DNA of 64,000 nt from assembly GCA_947499735.1 (NCBI GenBank), contig CANMPP010000002.1, positions 248,001-312,000 on the forward strand. Direction: 5' to 3'. The position numbers were made by a program, and so were the translations under genes. The notes below the pieces were generated by a model that was given only the letters and a program-made list of their open reading frames with translations, was not told the origin of the DNA and searched no databases. This DNA is from an uncultured Pelagimonas sp. (GTDB lineage Bacteria; Pseudomonadota; Alphaproteobacteria; Rhodobacterales; Rhodobacteraceae). Below are positions 9,363 to 17,945 of this stretch, piece by piece. The first letter of the stretch is position 1. Each line of letters starts with the position of its first letter.

Positions 9363-9920
9363 TCAGTCTGCGCGCAGAAAGGTCATATAGCTGTCTCCAA
9401 ATTTGCGGCTGTCGATAAATGTGAACCCATCAGGCGCGCTTTGCTCGGCGTTTTCTTCCCAGATCACCAAAGCCTGTGGTGCGATCCAGCCACCTTCCTG
9501 TGCTGCGTTCAGAGCCTTTTGACCCATGTTTTTCCCATAGGGAGGATCGAGAAAGATCAGATCTGCGACCTTGTTGACAGTACCTAATTTGGTCGCATCG
9601 CGTGTGATCAGCTTTGTTTGATCGGTGCAATCCAACAGCTTGATATTTTCGCGCAAAATACCCTGTGCCACACGCCCATTTTCAACAAATGTGCAAGACG
9701 CAGCGCCGCGGGATAGGGCCTCTAACCCCAATGCGCCGGTGCCTGCAAACATATCCAGCACAACAGCCCCATCGCACGGATCACCAAAACGTCCCCCGCC
9801 AAGGATGTTAAACAGGCTTTCGCGCACGCGGTCTGTGGTGGGGCGCAGATGTGCGCCTGCGTCCCCTTTGCCAACAGCGGCCAAACGCCGCCCACGCCAT
9901 GTGCCCGCAATGATCCTCAT
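9363..9920 (-). CDS. rsmD: 16S rRNA (guanine(966)-N(2))-methyltransferase
   Basis: Methylates G966 of 16S rRNA during 30S assembly. 185 residues, typical length. The N terminus MRIIAGTWRGRRLA, the RPTTDRVRESLFNIL block (26-40), the SAM-binding motif LDMFAGTGALGLEALSRGA (55-73) and the catalytic FLDPPYGK (about 123-130) are all canonical for RsmD. The start codon overlaps the stop of the upstream flavoprotein gene by four bases, indicating translational coupling. Confidence 0.95.
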   Translation of the reverse strand: MRIIAGTWRGRRLAAVGKGDAGAHLRPTTDRVRESLFNILGGGRFGDPCDGAVVLDMFAGTGALGLEALSRGAASCTFVENGRVAQGILRENIKLLDCTDQTKLITRDATKLGTVNKVADLIFLDPPYGKNMGQKALNAAQEGGWIAPQALVIWEENAEQSAPDGFTFIDSRKFGDSYMTFLRAD

Positions 9921-11137
9921 GTCGCCATGGCCGCTTTCATAATGGCTTTTAGATCGGATGATACGTCAGAAATATCGGCTTTGTCTGGGGATTTTCCGGC
10001 CTCAATCAACCGCTTGCCGACCATATATCCCCGCCCGTCATTCATGGCATCCAATGCGATCAAGGTGTCGTCGCGATAGTACCAATGGGACCGGACACCT
10101 GCACCTGCGTCACGAATGACCACATCGGTGTATCCTATCAGCAATCCAGCGATCTGCAATTTGACGTCATACTGATCGGACCAGAACCAAGGTTTCGGCA
10201 TATAGGCGCGTTCAGCCCCCATAATGTTATCCGCCACCAATTCGGCCTGATCGATGGCGTTGCCGACGCTTTCCAGACGCATCTGGCCATCAGGGCCAGG
10301 AAATGACGCGCAATCGCCCGCTGACCACAGGCCCGCGATGCTGCAGCGGCCATAGGCATCGGTGGTGATTCCATTGTCCAGCGTGACACCTGCAGTTTCT
10401 GCCAAAGCTGTGGCAGGCGACACACCGATCCCGGCAATAACGAAATCAACGTCTAACTCTGTGCCATCGCTTAGAACAGCACCTGTTACGCGGGTATCGC
10501 CAGTCAATCGGGCAAGGCCCGTGCCTTCGCGCAGATCAACGCCGTGACCTTGGTGCAAATCGCGGAAATAATCGGCTGTCTCGGGCGAGGCCACGCGTGA
10601 CAAAATCCGTGCGCCGCGATGAACCAATGTGACATCCAGATCAAATTTGCGCGCAACGGCTGCGGCCTCCAACCCGATATATCCGCCGCCTACGATCAAA
10701 ACCTTGCGCCCGGCCACGAATTCAGGGGCCATCGCGTCTACATCGGCCAGATTGCGTACGGTATAGATGCCGTCCAGATTTCCACCAGCCTCGGGTGGTA
10801 AAAGGATCGGATCCGCACCTGTGCAAAAGGCCAGATTGTCATAGGCCAGCGTTTCGTCGCCGACTGTGATTTCCTTGGCGGCCGTATCAATCTGGGTGAC
10901 CGTTTCACCTGTGATCAGCCGAATATTGTGATCGGCATAATATTGTTCAGGTCGCAGGAACAGGCGTTCGCGTTCCATATCCCCCAGCAAATAGGCCTTG
11001 GACAATGGGGGGCGCTGATAGGGTGGTGCATTTTCGGCGCCAATCATCGTAATGTTGCCGTCAAACCCTTTGCTGCGCAAACGTGCAACCAATGACGCAC
11101 CGGCCTGACCGGCACCAATAACCACAACGCCTGACAT
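9917..11137 (-). CDS. FAD-dependent ferredoxin/rubredoxin reductase-like oxidoreductase
   Basis: 406 residues from ATG 11137, which has GGAGG five bases upstream; the earlier in-frame ATG does not. Contains an N-terminal FAD Rossmann motif VVVIGAGQAG, the APPYQRPPLSK segment typical of rubredoxin/ferredoxin reductases, a second NAD(P)H-binding motif VLIVGGGYIGLEAAAVA, and the FAD-binding WSAGDCAS near residue 280, with a C-terminal reductase dimerisation-like domain. It likely passes electrons from NAD(P)H to a ferredoxin serving a monooxygenase, but no partner ferredoxin or P450 is nearby. Divergent from the peroxiredoxin gene and coupled to rsmD by a 4-bp overlap. Confidence 0.9.
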   Translation of the reverse strand: MSGVVVIGAGQAGASLVARLRSKGFDGNITMIGAENAPPYQRPPLSKAYLLGDMERERLFLRPEQYYADHNIRLITGETVTQIDTAAKEITVGDETLAYDNLAFCTGADPILLPPEAGGNLDGIYTVRNLADVDAMAPEFVAGRKVLIVGGGYIGLEAAAVARKFDLDVTLVHRGARILSRVASPETADYFRDLHQGHGVDLREGTGLARLTGDTRVTGAVLSDGTELDVDFVIAGIGVSPATALAETAGVTLDNGITTDAYGRCSIAGLWSAGDCASFPGPDGQMRLESVGNAIDQAELVADNIMGAERAYMPKPWFWSDQYDVKLQIAGLLIGYTDVVIRDAGAGVRSHWYYRDDTLIALDAMNDGRGYMVGKRLIEAGKSPDKADISDVSSDLKAIMKAAMAT

Positions 11138-11211
11138 AACAACCTCCATTTTCTATTGCCAAAAATGGGTATATCCCAAACTATAGAATAGCAATCATAT
11201 GAGGACATAAG
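11138..11211. promoter_or_regulatory. Divergent promoter region between flavoprotein and peroxiredoxin genes
   Basis: The 74-bp gap must hold both promoters. It contains TTCTAT (11151-11156) and ATAGAA flanking a central TGGG-TATAT-CCCA element (about 11166-11178), an imperfectly symmetric AT-rich arrangement. GAGGA (11201-11205) is the peroxiredoxin RBS; GGAGG on the other strand serves the flavoprotein. No recognisable OxyR-type site can be asserted. Confidence 0.4.
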
Positions 11212-11700
11212 ATGCCGATTTCTGTTGGAGAAACGTTGCCAGATGCAACGCTAATGACCATGGGCGCCGAAGGCCCGGAAGCCGTGGCTTTGAAAGACAA
11301 ATTGTCCGGCCGTAAGGTCGTGATCTTTGGTCTGCCCGGCGCATATACAGGCACGTGTTCTACGGCGCATGTTCCTAGCTTTATTCGCACAGCAGATGCG
11401 TTCAAAGACAAAGGCGTGGACGAAATCATCTGTGTCTCAGTCAATGATCCGTTTGTTATGGATGCATGGGGCAAGGCCACCGCAGCCGAAGACGCAGGCA
11501 TCGCAATGCTGGGTGATTCTGAGGCTGCGTTTACAAAAGCCATTGGTATGGATTTTTCTGCACCACCCGTTGGTCTGATTGACCGTTCGCTGCGCTATGC
11601 GCTTTATGCGGAAGACGGTGTTGTCAAAGTTTTGCAACAGGAAGAAAACCCCGGCGTTTGCGAAGTCTCTGGCGGCGAGGCGTTGCTAGAAGCGATCTAA
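11212..11700 (+). CDS. Peroxiredoxin, Prx5/AhpE-like thiol peroxidase
   Basis: 162 residues. The active-site loop GLPGAYTGTCSTAHVPSF (40-57) has the PxxxT/SxxC pattern of Prx5-family peroxiredoxins with the peroxidatic Cys at 49. A second Cys near position 150 in NPGVCEVSGG could resolve it or act with glutathione. Such proteins reduce H2O2 and alkyl hydroperoxides in the cytoplasm. It has a good RBS (GAGGA, six bases) and a strong terminator downstream, so it is probably monocistronic. Its divergent partner is an FAD reductase, which suggests but does not prove a shared redox role. Confidence 0.93.
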   Translation: MPISVGETLPDATLMTMGAEGPEAVALKDKLSGRKVVIFGLPGAYTGTCSTAHVPSFIRTADAFKDKGVDEIICVSVNDPFVMDAWGKATAAEDAGIAMLGDSEAAFTKAIGMDFSAPPVGLIDRSLRYALYAEDGVVKVLQQEENPGVCEVSGGEALLEAI

Positions 11701-11723
11701 TTCGCACACGACGTTAAAAACAC

Positions 11724-11751
11724 AAAGCGCACCAATAAGGTGCGCTTTTTT
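11724..11751 (+). terminator. Intrinsic terminator after peroxiredoxin gene
   Basis: Stem AAAGCGCACC / GGTGCGCTTT with loop AATAA, followed by T6 on the + strand; the symmetric A-run also supplies T residues for the opposite-strand operon ending at 11771. Confidence 0.9.
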
Positions 11752-11770
11752 GGTTTACGATCAGGATGTG

Positions 11771-12070
11771 TTAGCTAGGAAAACAGTCATCCATTTTGCG
11801 CGCCAGACGGATATCCAGTTCCGAAAGACCACCGGCGCTATGCGTGGTCAAAACCACATGCACGGTCTTGTACATATTGGCCCATTCAGGATGGTGATCC
11901 CAGCGTTCTGCATAAAGCGCCATTTGCGTCATCCAACCGAAAGCGGCACGAAAATCGCTGAACTCGAATTTTTTGTACAGCGCATCGCGGTCTTTTTGAA
12001 TGCTCCAGCCGGTTGTGGCGAGGTCTGCCAATGCGGTTTCGCGTTCTGATCCTTCCAGTTTATCAGTCAC
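11771..12070 (-). CDS. phhB: Pterin-4a-carbinolamine dehydratase
   Basis: 99 residues, matching the family. It dehydrates 4a-hydroxytetrahydropterin to recycle the pterin cofactor of aromatic hydroxylases. The pattern is clear: GWSIQKDRDALYKKFEFSDFRAAFGWM, then AERWDHHPEW with the catalytic His residues, and VVLTTHSAGGLSELD. Its start overlaps the upstream gene by four bases (12067-12070), so translation is coupled. No phenylalanine hydroxylase is present in the window. Confidence 0.95.
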   Translation of the reverse strand: MTDKLEGSERETALADLATTGWSIQKDRDALYKKFEFSDFRAAFGWMTQMALYAERWDHHPEWANMYKTVHVVLTTHSAGGLSELDIRLARKMDDCFPS

Positions 12071-13254
12071 TGCTGTTCCTCTCTGGTCTCTTTTTTAAAC
12101 GGACCATATTCGGTTAATATTTCTATTTCTTCACCAATAGCGCGTTTTTCTTCGGCTAGGTAGCGGGCGATGGCCTTAGCAAAACCCGGATCGGCAATCC
12201 AGTGCAGACTGTTGGTTTCTGTCGGCAGATATCCGCGGGCCAGTTTGTGATCTCCCTGCGCGCCTGCCTCAACGCGCTGTAGGCCAAGTGAGATTGCCAG
12301 ATCGATGGCCTGATAATAGCAGGCCTCAAAATGCAGGCAGGGGTGATGTTCAACGCAGCCCCAATAGCGGCCATATAGTGTCTCGCGCCCGATAAAGTTC
12401 AATGCACCTGCCACGTAACGGCCGTCGCGCTGGGCAAGAACCAATGCCATATCGTTGCGCATGGTGTCATGCGCGATGTCAAAGAACGCGCGTGTTAAAT
12501 AGGGGGTGCCCCATTTGCGTGCACCCGTATCTTGATAAAACACCCAAAACGCATCCCAATGTTCGGGTCGGATCTGATCGCCGGTCAGAACATGGATCTC
12601 GCCGCCAAAACCCTGGGCCTTTTGACGTTCCTTGCGAATGGTTTTGCGTTTTCGCGATGACAGTGCAGCTAGGAAATCGTCGAAATCATTATATCCATCA
12701 TTCAGCCAATGATATTGCTGCGTCACGCGCCGCATGAGTCCCATGGCTTCGCCTGCCAAAGCTTCGGCTTCTGTGCAAAATGTGGCGTGTAGCGATGAAA
12801 TTTGATTTTCAGACGCCAGCTGCACAGCCGCCTGTATCAAACCGCTGATGCCTAAGGTTTCGTAACCCGGCTTTGTCAAAAACCGTCGCCCAGTTGCAGG
12901 TGTGAAGGGCACAGCGATTTGCAGCTTGGGATAATAGCGCCCGCCTGCATTTTCATAGGCATGGGCCCAATTGTAATCAAAGATGTATTCGCCCTGTGAA
13001 TGGCTTTTTCCATAAAGGGGGGCACATGCGATTATCTCATCGCCGCGCGAAACCACTGCATAATGGGGTTCCCATCCTGTGCCGCCGCCAACGGATGCTG
13101 ATTGTTCCAATGCGTTGAGAAACCGCCATGTGGTGAATGGATCATTCGGGCGGCCGTCTTGTGCTTCAGGACAGGCGCAAGCATCCCAATCGGCGGCTTG
13201 GATTTTGGAAATGCTGTCTATGAATGAGACAGAGAGCGGTGCGTCTTGATCCAT
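12067..13254 (-). CDS. FemAB-like GNAT-fold acyltransferase (COG3146 / DUF482 type)
   Basis: 395 residues from ATG 13254 (MDQDAPLSVSFIDSI); ATG 13266 is an alternative, and the longest open frame begins inside the upstream gene. The RBS is weak for both. The middle holds LAALSSRKRKTIRKERQKAQG and the C-terminal half YVAGALNFIGRETLYGRYWGC...LHFEACYYQAI, features of the COG3146 proteins related to FemAB peptidyltransferases. Biochemical role of these proteins is not settled; an aminoacyl or peptidyl transfer role is inference. Part of the RidA-GDPD-FemAB-phhB operon. Confidence 0.85.
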   Translation of the reverse strand: MDQDAPLSVSFIDSISKIQAADWDACACPEAQDGRPNDPFTTWRFLNALEQSASVGGGTGWEPHYAVVSRGDEIIACAPLYGKSHSQGEYIFDYNWAHAYENAGGRYYPKLQIAVPFTPATGRRFLTKPGYETLGISGLIQAAVQLASENQISSLHATFCTEAEALAGEAMGLMRRVTQQYHWLNDGYNDFDDFLAALSSRKRKTIRKERQKAQGFGGEIHVLTGDQIRPEHWDAFWVFYQDTGARKWGTPYLTRAFFDIAHDTMRNDMALVLAQRDGRYVAGALNFIGRETLYGRYWGCVEHHPCLHFEACYYQAIDLAISLGLQRVEAGAQGDHKLARGYLPTETNSLHWIADPGFAKAIARYLAEEKRAIGEEIEILTEYGPFKKETREEQQ

Positions 13255-13296
13255 AGAAAGTCCCATTCTGTGATCCGCAGCGAGGCTTAAGGGCCG

Positions 13297-13322
13297 ATTG
13301 CCCCTAAGCGAATGGGGGCAAT
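13297..13322 (-). terminator. Hairpin after the glycerophosphodiesterase gene
   Basis: ATTGCCCC (13297-13304) and GGGGCAAT (13315-13322) form a perfect 8-bp stem starting about ten bases past the stop at 13332. An alternative overlapping stem, GCTTA(A)GGG with CCC(C)TAAGC, can form from 13285. There is no T-tract on the - strand, so it may be an attenuator or an mRNA-stabilising element between GDPD and the FemAB-like gene. Confidence 0.45.
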
Positions 13323-13331
13323 GGTGAAATG

Positions 13332-14087
13332 TTAGGCCGTGTAGCCTTCGAATGTCACGTTCTTTGCGACCTTTCGGGCGTTCACTTCTGCGTCTTGCGA
13401 CGTGATCGTCCAGCATAAGACATCATACGCCTTTGCTGCGATTTCGCGGATGCGGGGGTTTTGTAGATCTTCATGGTGATGCGAAATAAAACCTGCATCC
13501 ATTTCAGGTAAGTAATGAAAGCTGCGCAGCTGTTCCAAATACGGGCCGGGCAGGGCTTCCCAAGATTTGCCTTTATAGCCACAGGTGGTGAAGCCGCGTG
13601 GGATATTTGGGCATAAGTCTTTTAACGCAATGACGGAAAACGGGTTGAGCGACATCACGGCGATATCCCCGGTATAGTTTTCCAATGCCTGTGCTGTGGC
13701 TTGTTCCAACGGGCCGATATCTGGACCCATAACGCGGGTTTGATCTTTGATCTCAACCAGAAGAGGGACGTTTCCCGCCACGTCAGACAGCACGTCCTGC
13801 AGCGTTGGAATACCTTCATCACCGTTCAGCAAGGTGATTTCGGCCAATTCTGCGGCACTGTGTTCTGCAACACGACCTGTCACGCCGGTTAGGCGATCTA
13901 GTTCGTAATCGTGAAACACCATCGCCACGCCATCGCGCGACAATTGGACATCGATTTCAATGCCGTAATTGTCCCGCACGGCAGCGCGTACTGCCGCACG
14001 GGAATTTTCAGGCCGACCATCGGTTTTGTCATGCAATGCACGATGCGCGATAGGGCGGTCTAGAAAACTGTTTGGAAGGGAAAGCAT
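13332..14087 (-). CDS. Glycerophosphodiester phosphodiesterase (GDPD, TIM barrel)
   Basis: 251 residues. Hydrolyses glycerophosphodiesters to glycerol-3-phosphate and an alcohol, using a metal and two histidines. Seen: HR at 15-16 with the downstream ENS (27-29), the EIDVQLSRDG block (44-53) carrying the metal ligands, the catalytic HDYELDRLTG (59-68) and LVEIKDQTR. No signal peptide, so cytoplasmic. It lies three bases after the RidA gene stop in the same operon. A second unrelated phosphodiesterase (38317) and a Ugp-type transporter elsewhere in the window may supply the same pathway. Confidence 0.94.
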   Translation of the reverse strand: MLSLPNSFLDRPIAHRALHDKTDGRPENSRAAVRAAVRDNYGIEIDVQLSRDGVAMVFHDYELDRLTGVTGRVAEHSAAELAEITLLNGDEGIPTLQDVLSDVAGNVPLLVEIKDQTRVMGPDIGPLEQATAQALENYTGDIAVMSLNPFSVIALKDLCPNIPRGFTTCGYKGKSWEALPGPYLEQLRSFHYLPEMDAGFISHHHEDLQNPRIREIAAKAYDVLCWTITSQDAEVNARKVAKNVTFEGYTA

Positions 14088-14090
14088 CGT

Positions 14091-14567
14091 TTAGACGTCG
14101 ATTTCAAAAATGCCTTCGATTTCAACGGCAACGTTCAGTGGAAGCGCACCTGCTGATACGGCTGAGCGTGCATGTTTGCCAATGTCACCCAGCACTTCAA
14201 CCATCAGATCGGACGCGCCATTGATGACTTTTGGTTGTTGGGTGAAATCTGGCGTGGAATTGACAAAGCCAACCAATTTCACGACGCGCTTCAGCTTGGA
14301 CAGATCCCCACCACAAGCCGCTTTCACCTGCGCCAGCAGGCCGAGTGCACAGGTTTGTGCGGCTGCTGCACCTTCCTCGACAGTCAGATCTGCGCCTACT
14401 TTACCGGTGATCAAACCGTCCAGACCTTTTTCTGTCATGCTGATCTGGCCGGACACATACAACATGTTGCCCGTCAGAACATAAGAGACATAATTGGCCG
14501 CTGGAGCTGACGCCACGGGCAAGGACAAGCCCATTTCAGAGAGACGTGTTTCGATTGCATTGCTCAT
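14091..14567 (-). CDS. RidA (YjgF/YER057c/UK114) family protein
   Basis: 158 residues, a little longer than the 128-residue enzymes. RidA proteins hydrolyse reactive enamine/imine intermediates made by PLP enzymes. Here VLTGNMLYVSGQISM, TGKVGADLTVEEGAAAAQTCALGLLAQVKAACGG and KVINGASDLMVEVLGDIGKHARSAVSAGALPLNVAVEIEGIFEI follow the family pattern, including the Arg in HARSAVSAG. AAGGAAA seven to eight bases upstream supports the ATG. First gene of a four-gene operon with GDPD, FemAB-like and phhB. Confidence 0.94.
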   Translation of the reverse strand: MSNAIETRLSEMGLSLPVASAPAANYVSYVLTGNMLYVSGQISMTEKGLDGLITGKVGADLTVEEGAAAAQTCALGLLAQVKAACGGDLSKLKRVVKLVGFVNSTPDFTQQPKVINGASDLMVEVLGDIGKHARSAVSAGALPLNVAVEIEGIFEIDV

Positions 14568-14588
14568 GTCAGGTTTCCTTCAAACGAC

Positions 14589-14649
14589 AGGTCAAATTTC
14601 CGCTGCAGGCTAACCTTGCAAGAAGCGGGGGGAAAGCCTGATTTGACCT
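14589..14649 (-). other. Structured intergenic element between HlyD-like and RidA genes
   Basis: AGGTCAAAT (14589-14597) and ATTTGACCT (14641-14649) are perfect 9-bp complements. Inside them TTCCGCT faces AGCGG..GGAA and GCAGG faces CCTTGC, so nearly the whole 61-bp segment can fold into one long interrupted stem. There is no U-tract. It may terminate the secretion operon or fold in the RidA leader. Confidence 0.5.
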
Positions 14650-14697
14650 ATTCGAGATCGAAAATCGACCATTCGTTTAAATAGCTTGCGAGATTTG

Positions 14698-16005
14698 TCA
14701 GCTTTCACGGAATGCTTTGTTGAGGTAATCCGTAAACGGTTTCACCAGATAGGCCAGAGGCGTGCGGTCTGCCGTTCTGATGAAAGCCTCGACAGGCATG
14801 CCGGGAACCAAAATGGTTCCTTCGGGCAGGCGTGACAATTCATCTGGATTTAGCGCAATTTCAGCCCGGTAGTAGCGTTGGCCTGTGGTCTCGTCTTCAA
14901 ATGCATCTGCAGAAACCAAGGATACCGTGCCAAACAATTCCGGTGTTTGTCGTTGATCCAAGGCTGAGAAGCGCAGGGTCACATCCTGATTGAAATAAAC
15001 CTGATCCACATGGATGGCTTCGACTTGGGCGGCGATCACCAAAGGACGATCTTGGGGGACAAGATACAGAATGGGATCGGCCGCGCGCACAACAGAGCGT
15101 TCGGCAAACACCGTTAGGCCATAAACAATGCCCGACAGCGGCGCGGTTATATCCATTCGGCTGAGTTGTTCCAGCAGCGCGCGGCGCTGTTCTGCATATT
15201 CACGTTCGCGGAATTGCATGTCACGCAATGTGGTGATTGCCTCTTCGCGCAATTGTACCTCAAGGGTGATTTTCTGGATTTCGATTTCGGTAATTTGCCC
15301 TTCGGCTTGGGCCTTGGATGCGGTCAATTCGCCCACTTCACCGGACAGCCGTGCCTGTTCGCGCTGCAATGACAAAACCTGAGTGGCCTGTGTCAGCCCT
15401 TTTGCTTGTAGCGCCAACTTGTCGGTCAGTTCTTCTTGGATCAGCTCATTTTGGCGGGTCAGTGCCTCTTGCTGTGCGACGATGCCACGGATTTGATCCG
15501 CGATCTGGTCGCGCCGTTTGTCCAGCTGTTCTAGTTCCCGTGCCATGGTTTCGCGGCGTACATGGAACAGGTTTTCTTGACCCGTCATCAATTCGGCAAC
15601 ATGTGGATCGCGTGCGGCTTCTTCCACGACAATCGGATCAAATGTGATGTCATCAGTTCCGTCACGCTCTGCCGTCAGGCGACCACGTCGGGCGATCAAT
15701 TCGAAATATTGCACATTCACAATGGCCAGTTCGGCCTCTAGTAGCGTTGGATCCAAACGGATCAACGGGTCGCCTGCCTGAACAGTATCGCCTTCATCAA
15801 CCAAAATTTCCGATACAACACCGCCATCGGGGTGCTGCACGACTTGGCGGTTCTGATCAACTTCGATCGCACCACTGGCAATAATGGCGCCAGCGATTTG
15901 GGTCGTCGCGGCCCAGCCGCCAAATCCGCCAACCAAAATAAGCAAAGAGATGATGCCGAATGTCATCGGCACGCGCATGGAAAATTGCGTTTTTTCGGCG
16001 CTCAT
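14698..16005 (-). CDS. Type I secretion periplasmic adaptor, HlyD/PrtE family
   Basis: 435 residues. One membrane segment near the N terminus (about 14-34) is followed by a biotinyl-lipoyl-like half (GAIEVDQNRQVVQHPDGGVV...VQAGDPLIRLD), a long coiled-coil hairpin (about 95-280, rich in Glu/Gln/Arg) and a second barrel half with the family-like SPLSGIVYGL-type segment (ITAPLSGIVYG). It bridges the inner-membrane ABC exporter to an outer-membrane TolC protein. The start overlaps the ABC gene stop by four bases. No TolC gene and no RTX substrate gene lies nearby. Confidence 0.93.
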   Translation of the reverse strand: MSAEKTQFSMRVPMTFGIISLLILVGGFGGWAATTQIAGAIIASGAIEVDQNRQVVQHPDGGVVSEILVDEGDTVQAGDPLIRLDPTLLEAELAIVNVQYFELIARRGRLTAERDGTDDITFDPIVVEEAARDPHVAELMTGQENLFHVRRETMARELEQLDKRRDQIADQIRGIVAQQEALTRQNELIQEELTDKLALQAKGLTQATQVLSLQREQARLSGEVGELTASKAQAEGQITEIEIQKITLEVQLREEAITTLRDMQFREREYAEQRRALLEQLSRMDITAPLSGIVYGLTVFAERSVVRAADPILYLVPQDRPLVIAAQVEAIHVDQVYFNQDVTLRFSALDQRQTPELFGTVSLVSADAFEDETTGQRYYRAEIALNPDELSRLPEGTILVPGMPVEAFIRTADRTPLAYLVKPFTDYLNKAFRES

Positions 16006-17735
16006 TGGACACCTCCCTGCGTTCCAGTTTTCGCGATTTGTTTGTGATTTTGAACCACAGCTTTCAGGACCTCTTCCTTGGGTCCAAAGGCTGTGCGTGT
16101 GCCGCCCTCAAGCATCAAGAGCAGGTCACATTGCTGAATAGCCGCGGGGCGATGGGCCATAATCAACACGGATCTTCCATCCTCTTTAAAGCTGCGAATG
16201 GCGTTGTTCACAGCATTTGATCCCTCATTGTCCAAATTGGAATTGGGTTCATCCAACACCAGCAAGACAGGATCGCCATACATGGCGCGCGCCAAACCGA
16301 TACGCTGGATTTGTCCGCCCGAGAGGCGGCCATGTGTTGCGGAAACACGTGTGTCATAGCCATTGGGCAATTTCAGGATCATGTCATGGGCATCAGCCTT
16401 TTTTGCGGCTTCGACCACCTTTTCGGCATCTGGTTGCAGTGCCATACGGGCGATGTTTTCGGCGATTGTCCCGTCAAACAGCCCGACGCGCTGTGGAAGA
16501 TAACCAACATGTTCACCCAAAACATCAGGCCCATATTGATCCAAAGCCGCCCCATCTAGGCGAATTTTACCACCGGCCGGACGCCACAGGCCCGTTAAGG
16601 CGCGTGCCAAAGTTGATTTGCCAGCACCAGAGGGGCCAATGACCCCGACGGCCTGACCTGGGTTGATCGCAAAAGATACCATGCGCAACGAGGCTTGCTG
16701 TTCGCCCGGCGGAATAATCGTCAATTGGGTCACATCCAATTTGGCGTTAGGCTTTGGCAATTCGGTGCGTGGTTTTTCCTGTGGAACTTCGCCCAAGAGC
16801 TGCGCCAAATTGTTCCAGCCTTTGCGTCCACGTTGGACAAGCGCCCATTGTCCAATGGCCATTTCAATCGGTGCCAAGGCGCGGCCCATCAAAACGGATC
16901 CGGCAATCATCGCGCCGGCGGTCAGGTTGTTTTGCAACACCAGATATGCACCAAGGCCAAGCATGGCAGATTGCAACAACAACCGGAACGTTTTGGTCAG
17001 GGTTGTAAAACTGCCGATCAGATCAGTGGACGACACATGGCTATCCAAAGCGCTGCCACGCGCTTGGTTCCAACGTAGGAAAGACGACCGGCGCATGCCC
17101 AAGGCCTGAACCATTTCGGCCTCGTCCCGGATTTGATCTGCTTGACGCTCAGCAATCATCATTTCGCGGTTGGATTTTAGCGATGGATCGCGTGTGAGTT
17201 TTTGGTTGATCAGCGCAATGCAAATCAACACAGCCCCCCCAGCCAGTGCGAGATATCCCAGCCATGGGTGGAAAATCATGATGCCCACAATGAACAGAGG
17301 GGACCACGGAATGTCAAAAATCGACATTAATACCGGCGAACCGATCAGGCGTTGCACGGCCTCTAGATCCTTTAGGCCGGTTTGTGCCAATTCATCGTTC
17401 TGAATTGCAGCACGACGCATGACCGCGTCAAAAACGCGTAAATCCAAGGCAGATTGGAACCGCGCTGCCACACGCCCCATGATGCGCCCGCGCACATAAT
17501 CCAGCAAACCCATCATGCCGTATAAGAAGATAACCAACACGGATAGAGCGACCAATGTCGCCTCTGAACGTGACCCTAAAACGCGGTCATAGACCTGCAT
17601 CATGTAAAGGGGGCCTGTGAACATCAACATATTCACAAAGAAGGAAAAAATCCCCACAAACCAATAGTAAGCTTGGGATTCTTTGCGAATTTTTTTGAGT
17701 TCTTGTAAACCCGCATCTGACGGTCCTGATTTCAT
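16002..17735 (-). CDS. Type I secretion ABC transporter, permease-ATPase, PrtD family
   Basis: 577 residues from ATG 17735 (MKSGPSDAGLQEL); an in-frame start 51 bases earlier lacks support, and the RBS here is weak. Six membrane helices occupy about 25-310 (WFVGIFSFFVNMLMFTGPLYM is the first), followed by the ATPase with Walker A GPSGAGKST, signature LSGGQIQRIGLARAM, Walker B LLVLDEPNSNLD and an H-loop His in MAHRP. PrtD-type exporters move proteases, lipases or S-layer-like RTX proteins without an N-terminal C39 peptidase, and none is present here. Operonic with the HlyD-like adaptor. Confidence 0.93.
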   Translation of the reverse strand: MKSGPSDAGLQELKKIRKESQAYYWFVGIFSFFVNMLMFTGPLYMMQVYDRVLGSRSEATLVALSVLVIFLYGMMGLLDYVRGRIMGRVAARFQSALDLRVFDAVMRRAAIQNDELAQTGLKDLEAVQRLIGSPVLMSIFDIPWSPLFIVGIMIFHPWLGYLALAGGAVLICIALINQKLTRDPSLKSNREMMIAERQADQIRDEAEMVQALGMRRSSFLRWNQARGSALDSHVSSTDLIGSFTTLTKTFRLLLQSAMLGLGAYLVLQNNLTAGAMIAGSVLMGRALAPIEMAIGQWALVQRGRKGWNNLAQLLGEVPQEKPRTELPKPNAKLDVTQLTIIPPGEQQASLRMVSFAINPGQAVGVIGPSGAGKSTLARALTGLWRPAGGKIRLDGAALDQYGPDVLGEHVGYLPQRVGLFDGTIAENIARMALQPDAEKVVEAAKKADAHDMILKLPNGYDTRVSATHGRLSGGQIQRIGLARAMYGDPVLLVLDEPNSNLDNEGSNAVNNAIRSFKEDGRSVLIMAHRPAAIQQCDLLLMLEGGTRTAFGPKEEVLKAVVQNHKQIAKTGTQGGVQ

Positions 17736-17945
17736 CGGCAACGTTCCGCATATTGATTTTGCGCACCATGGCTTCGCATGGCACAATTAAAAACACGTCC
17801 AATGTTTAGACGCTTAGATGTCACAGCTTTGTGTCTATCTATCATCTAGGCATTGGTTCACGTTCATTTCTGCTAATGGATCTTTTAAGGGAGGATTTAA
17901 AAAATCCCAATAGGGTTCTTTAGTAAGCATTCTGAAGGCAGAGCC

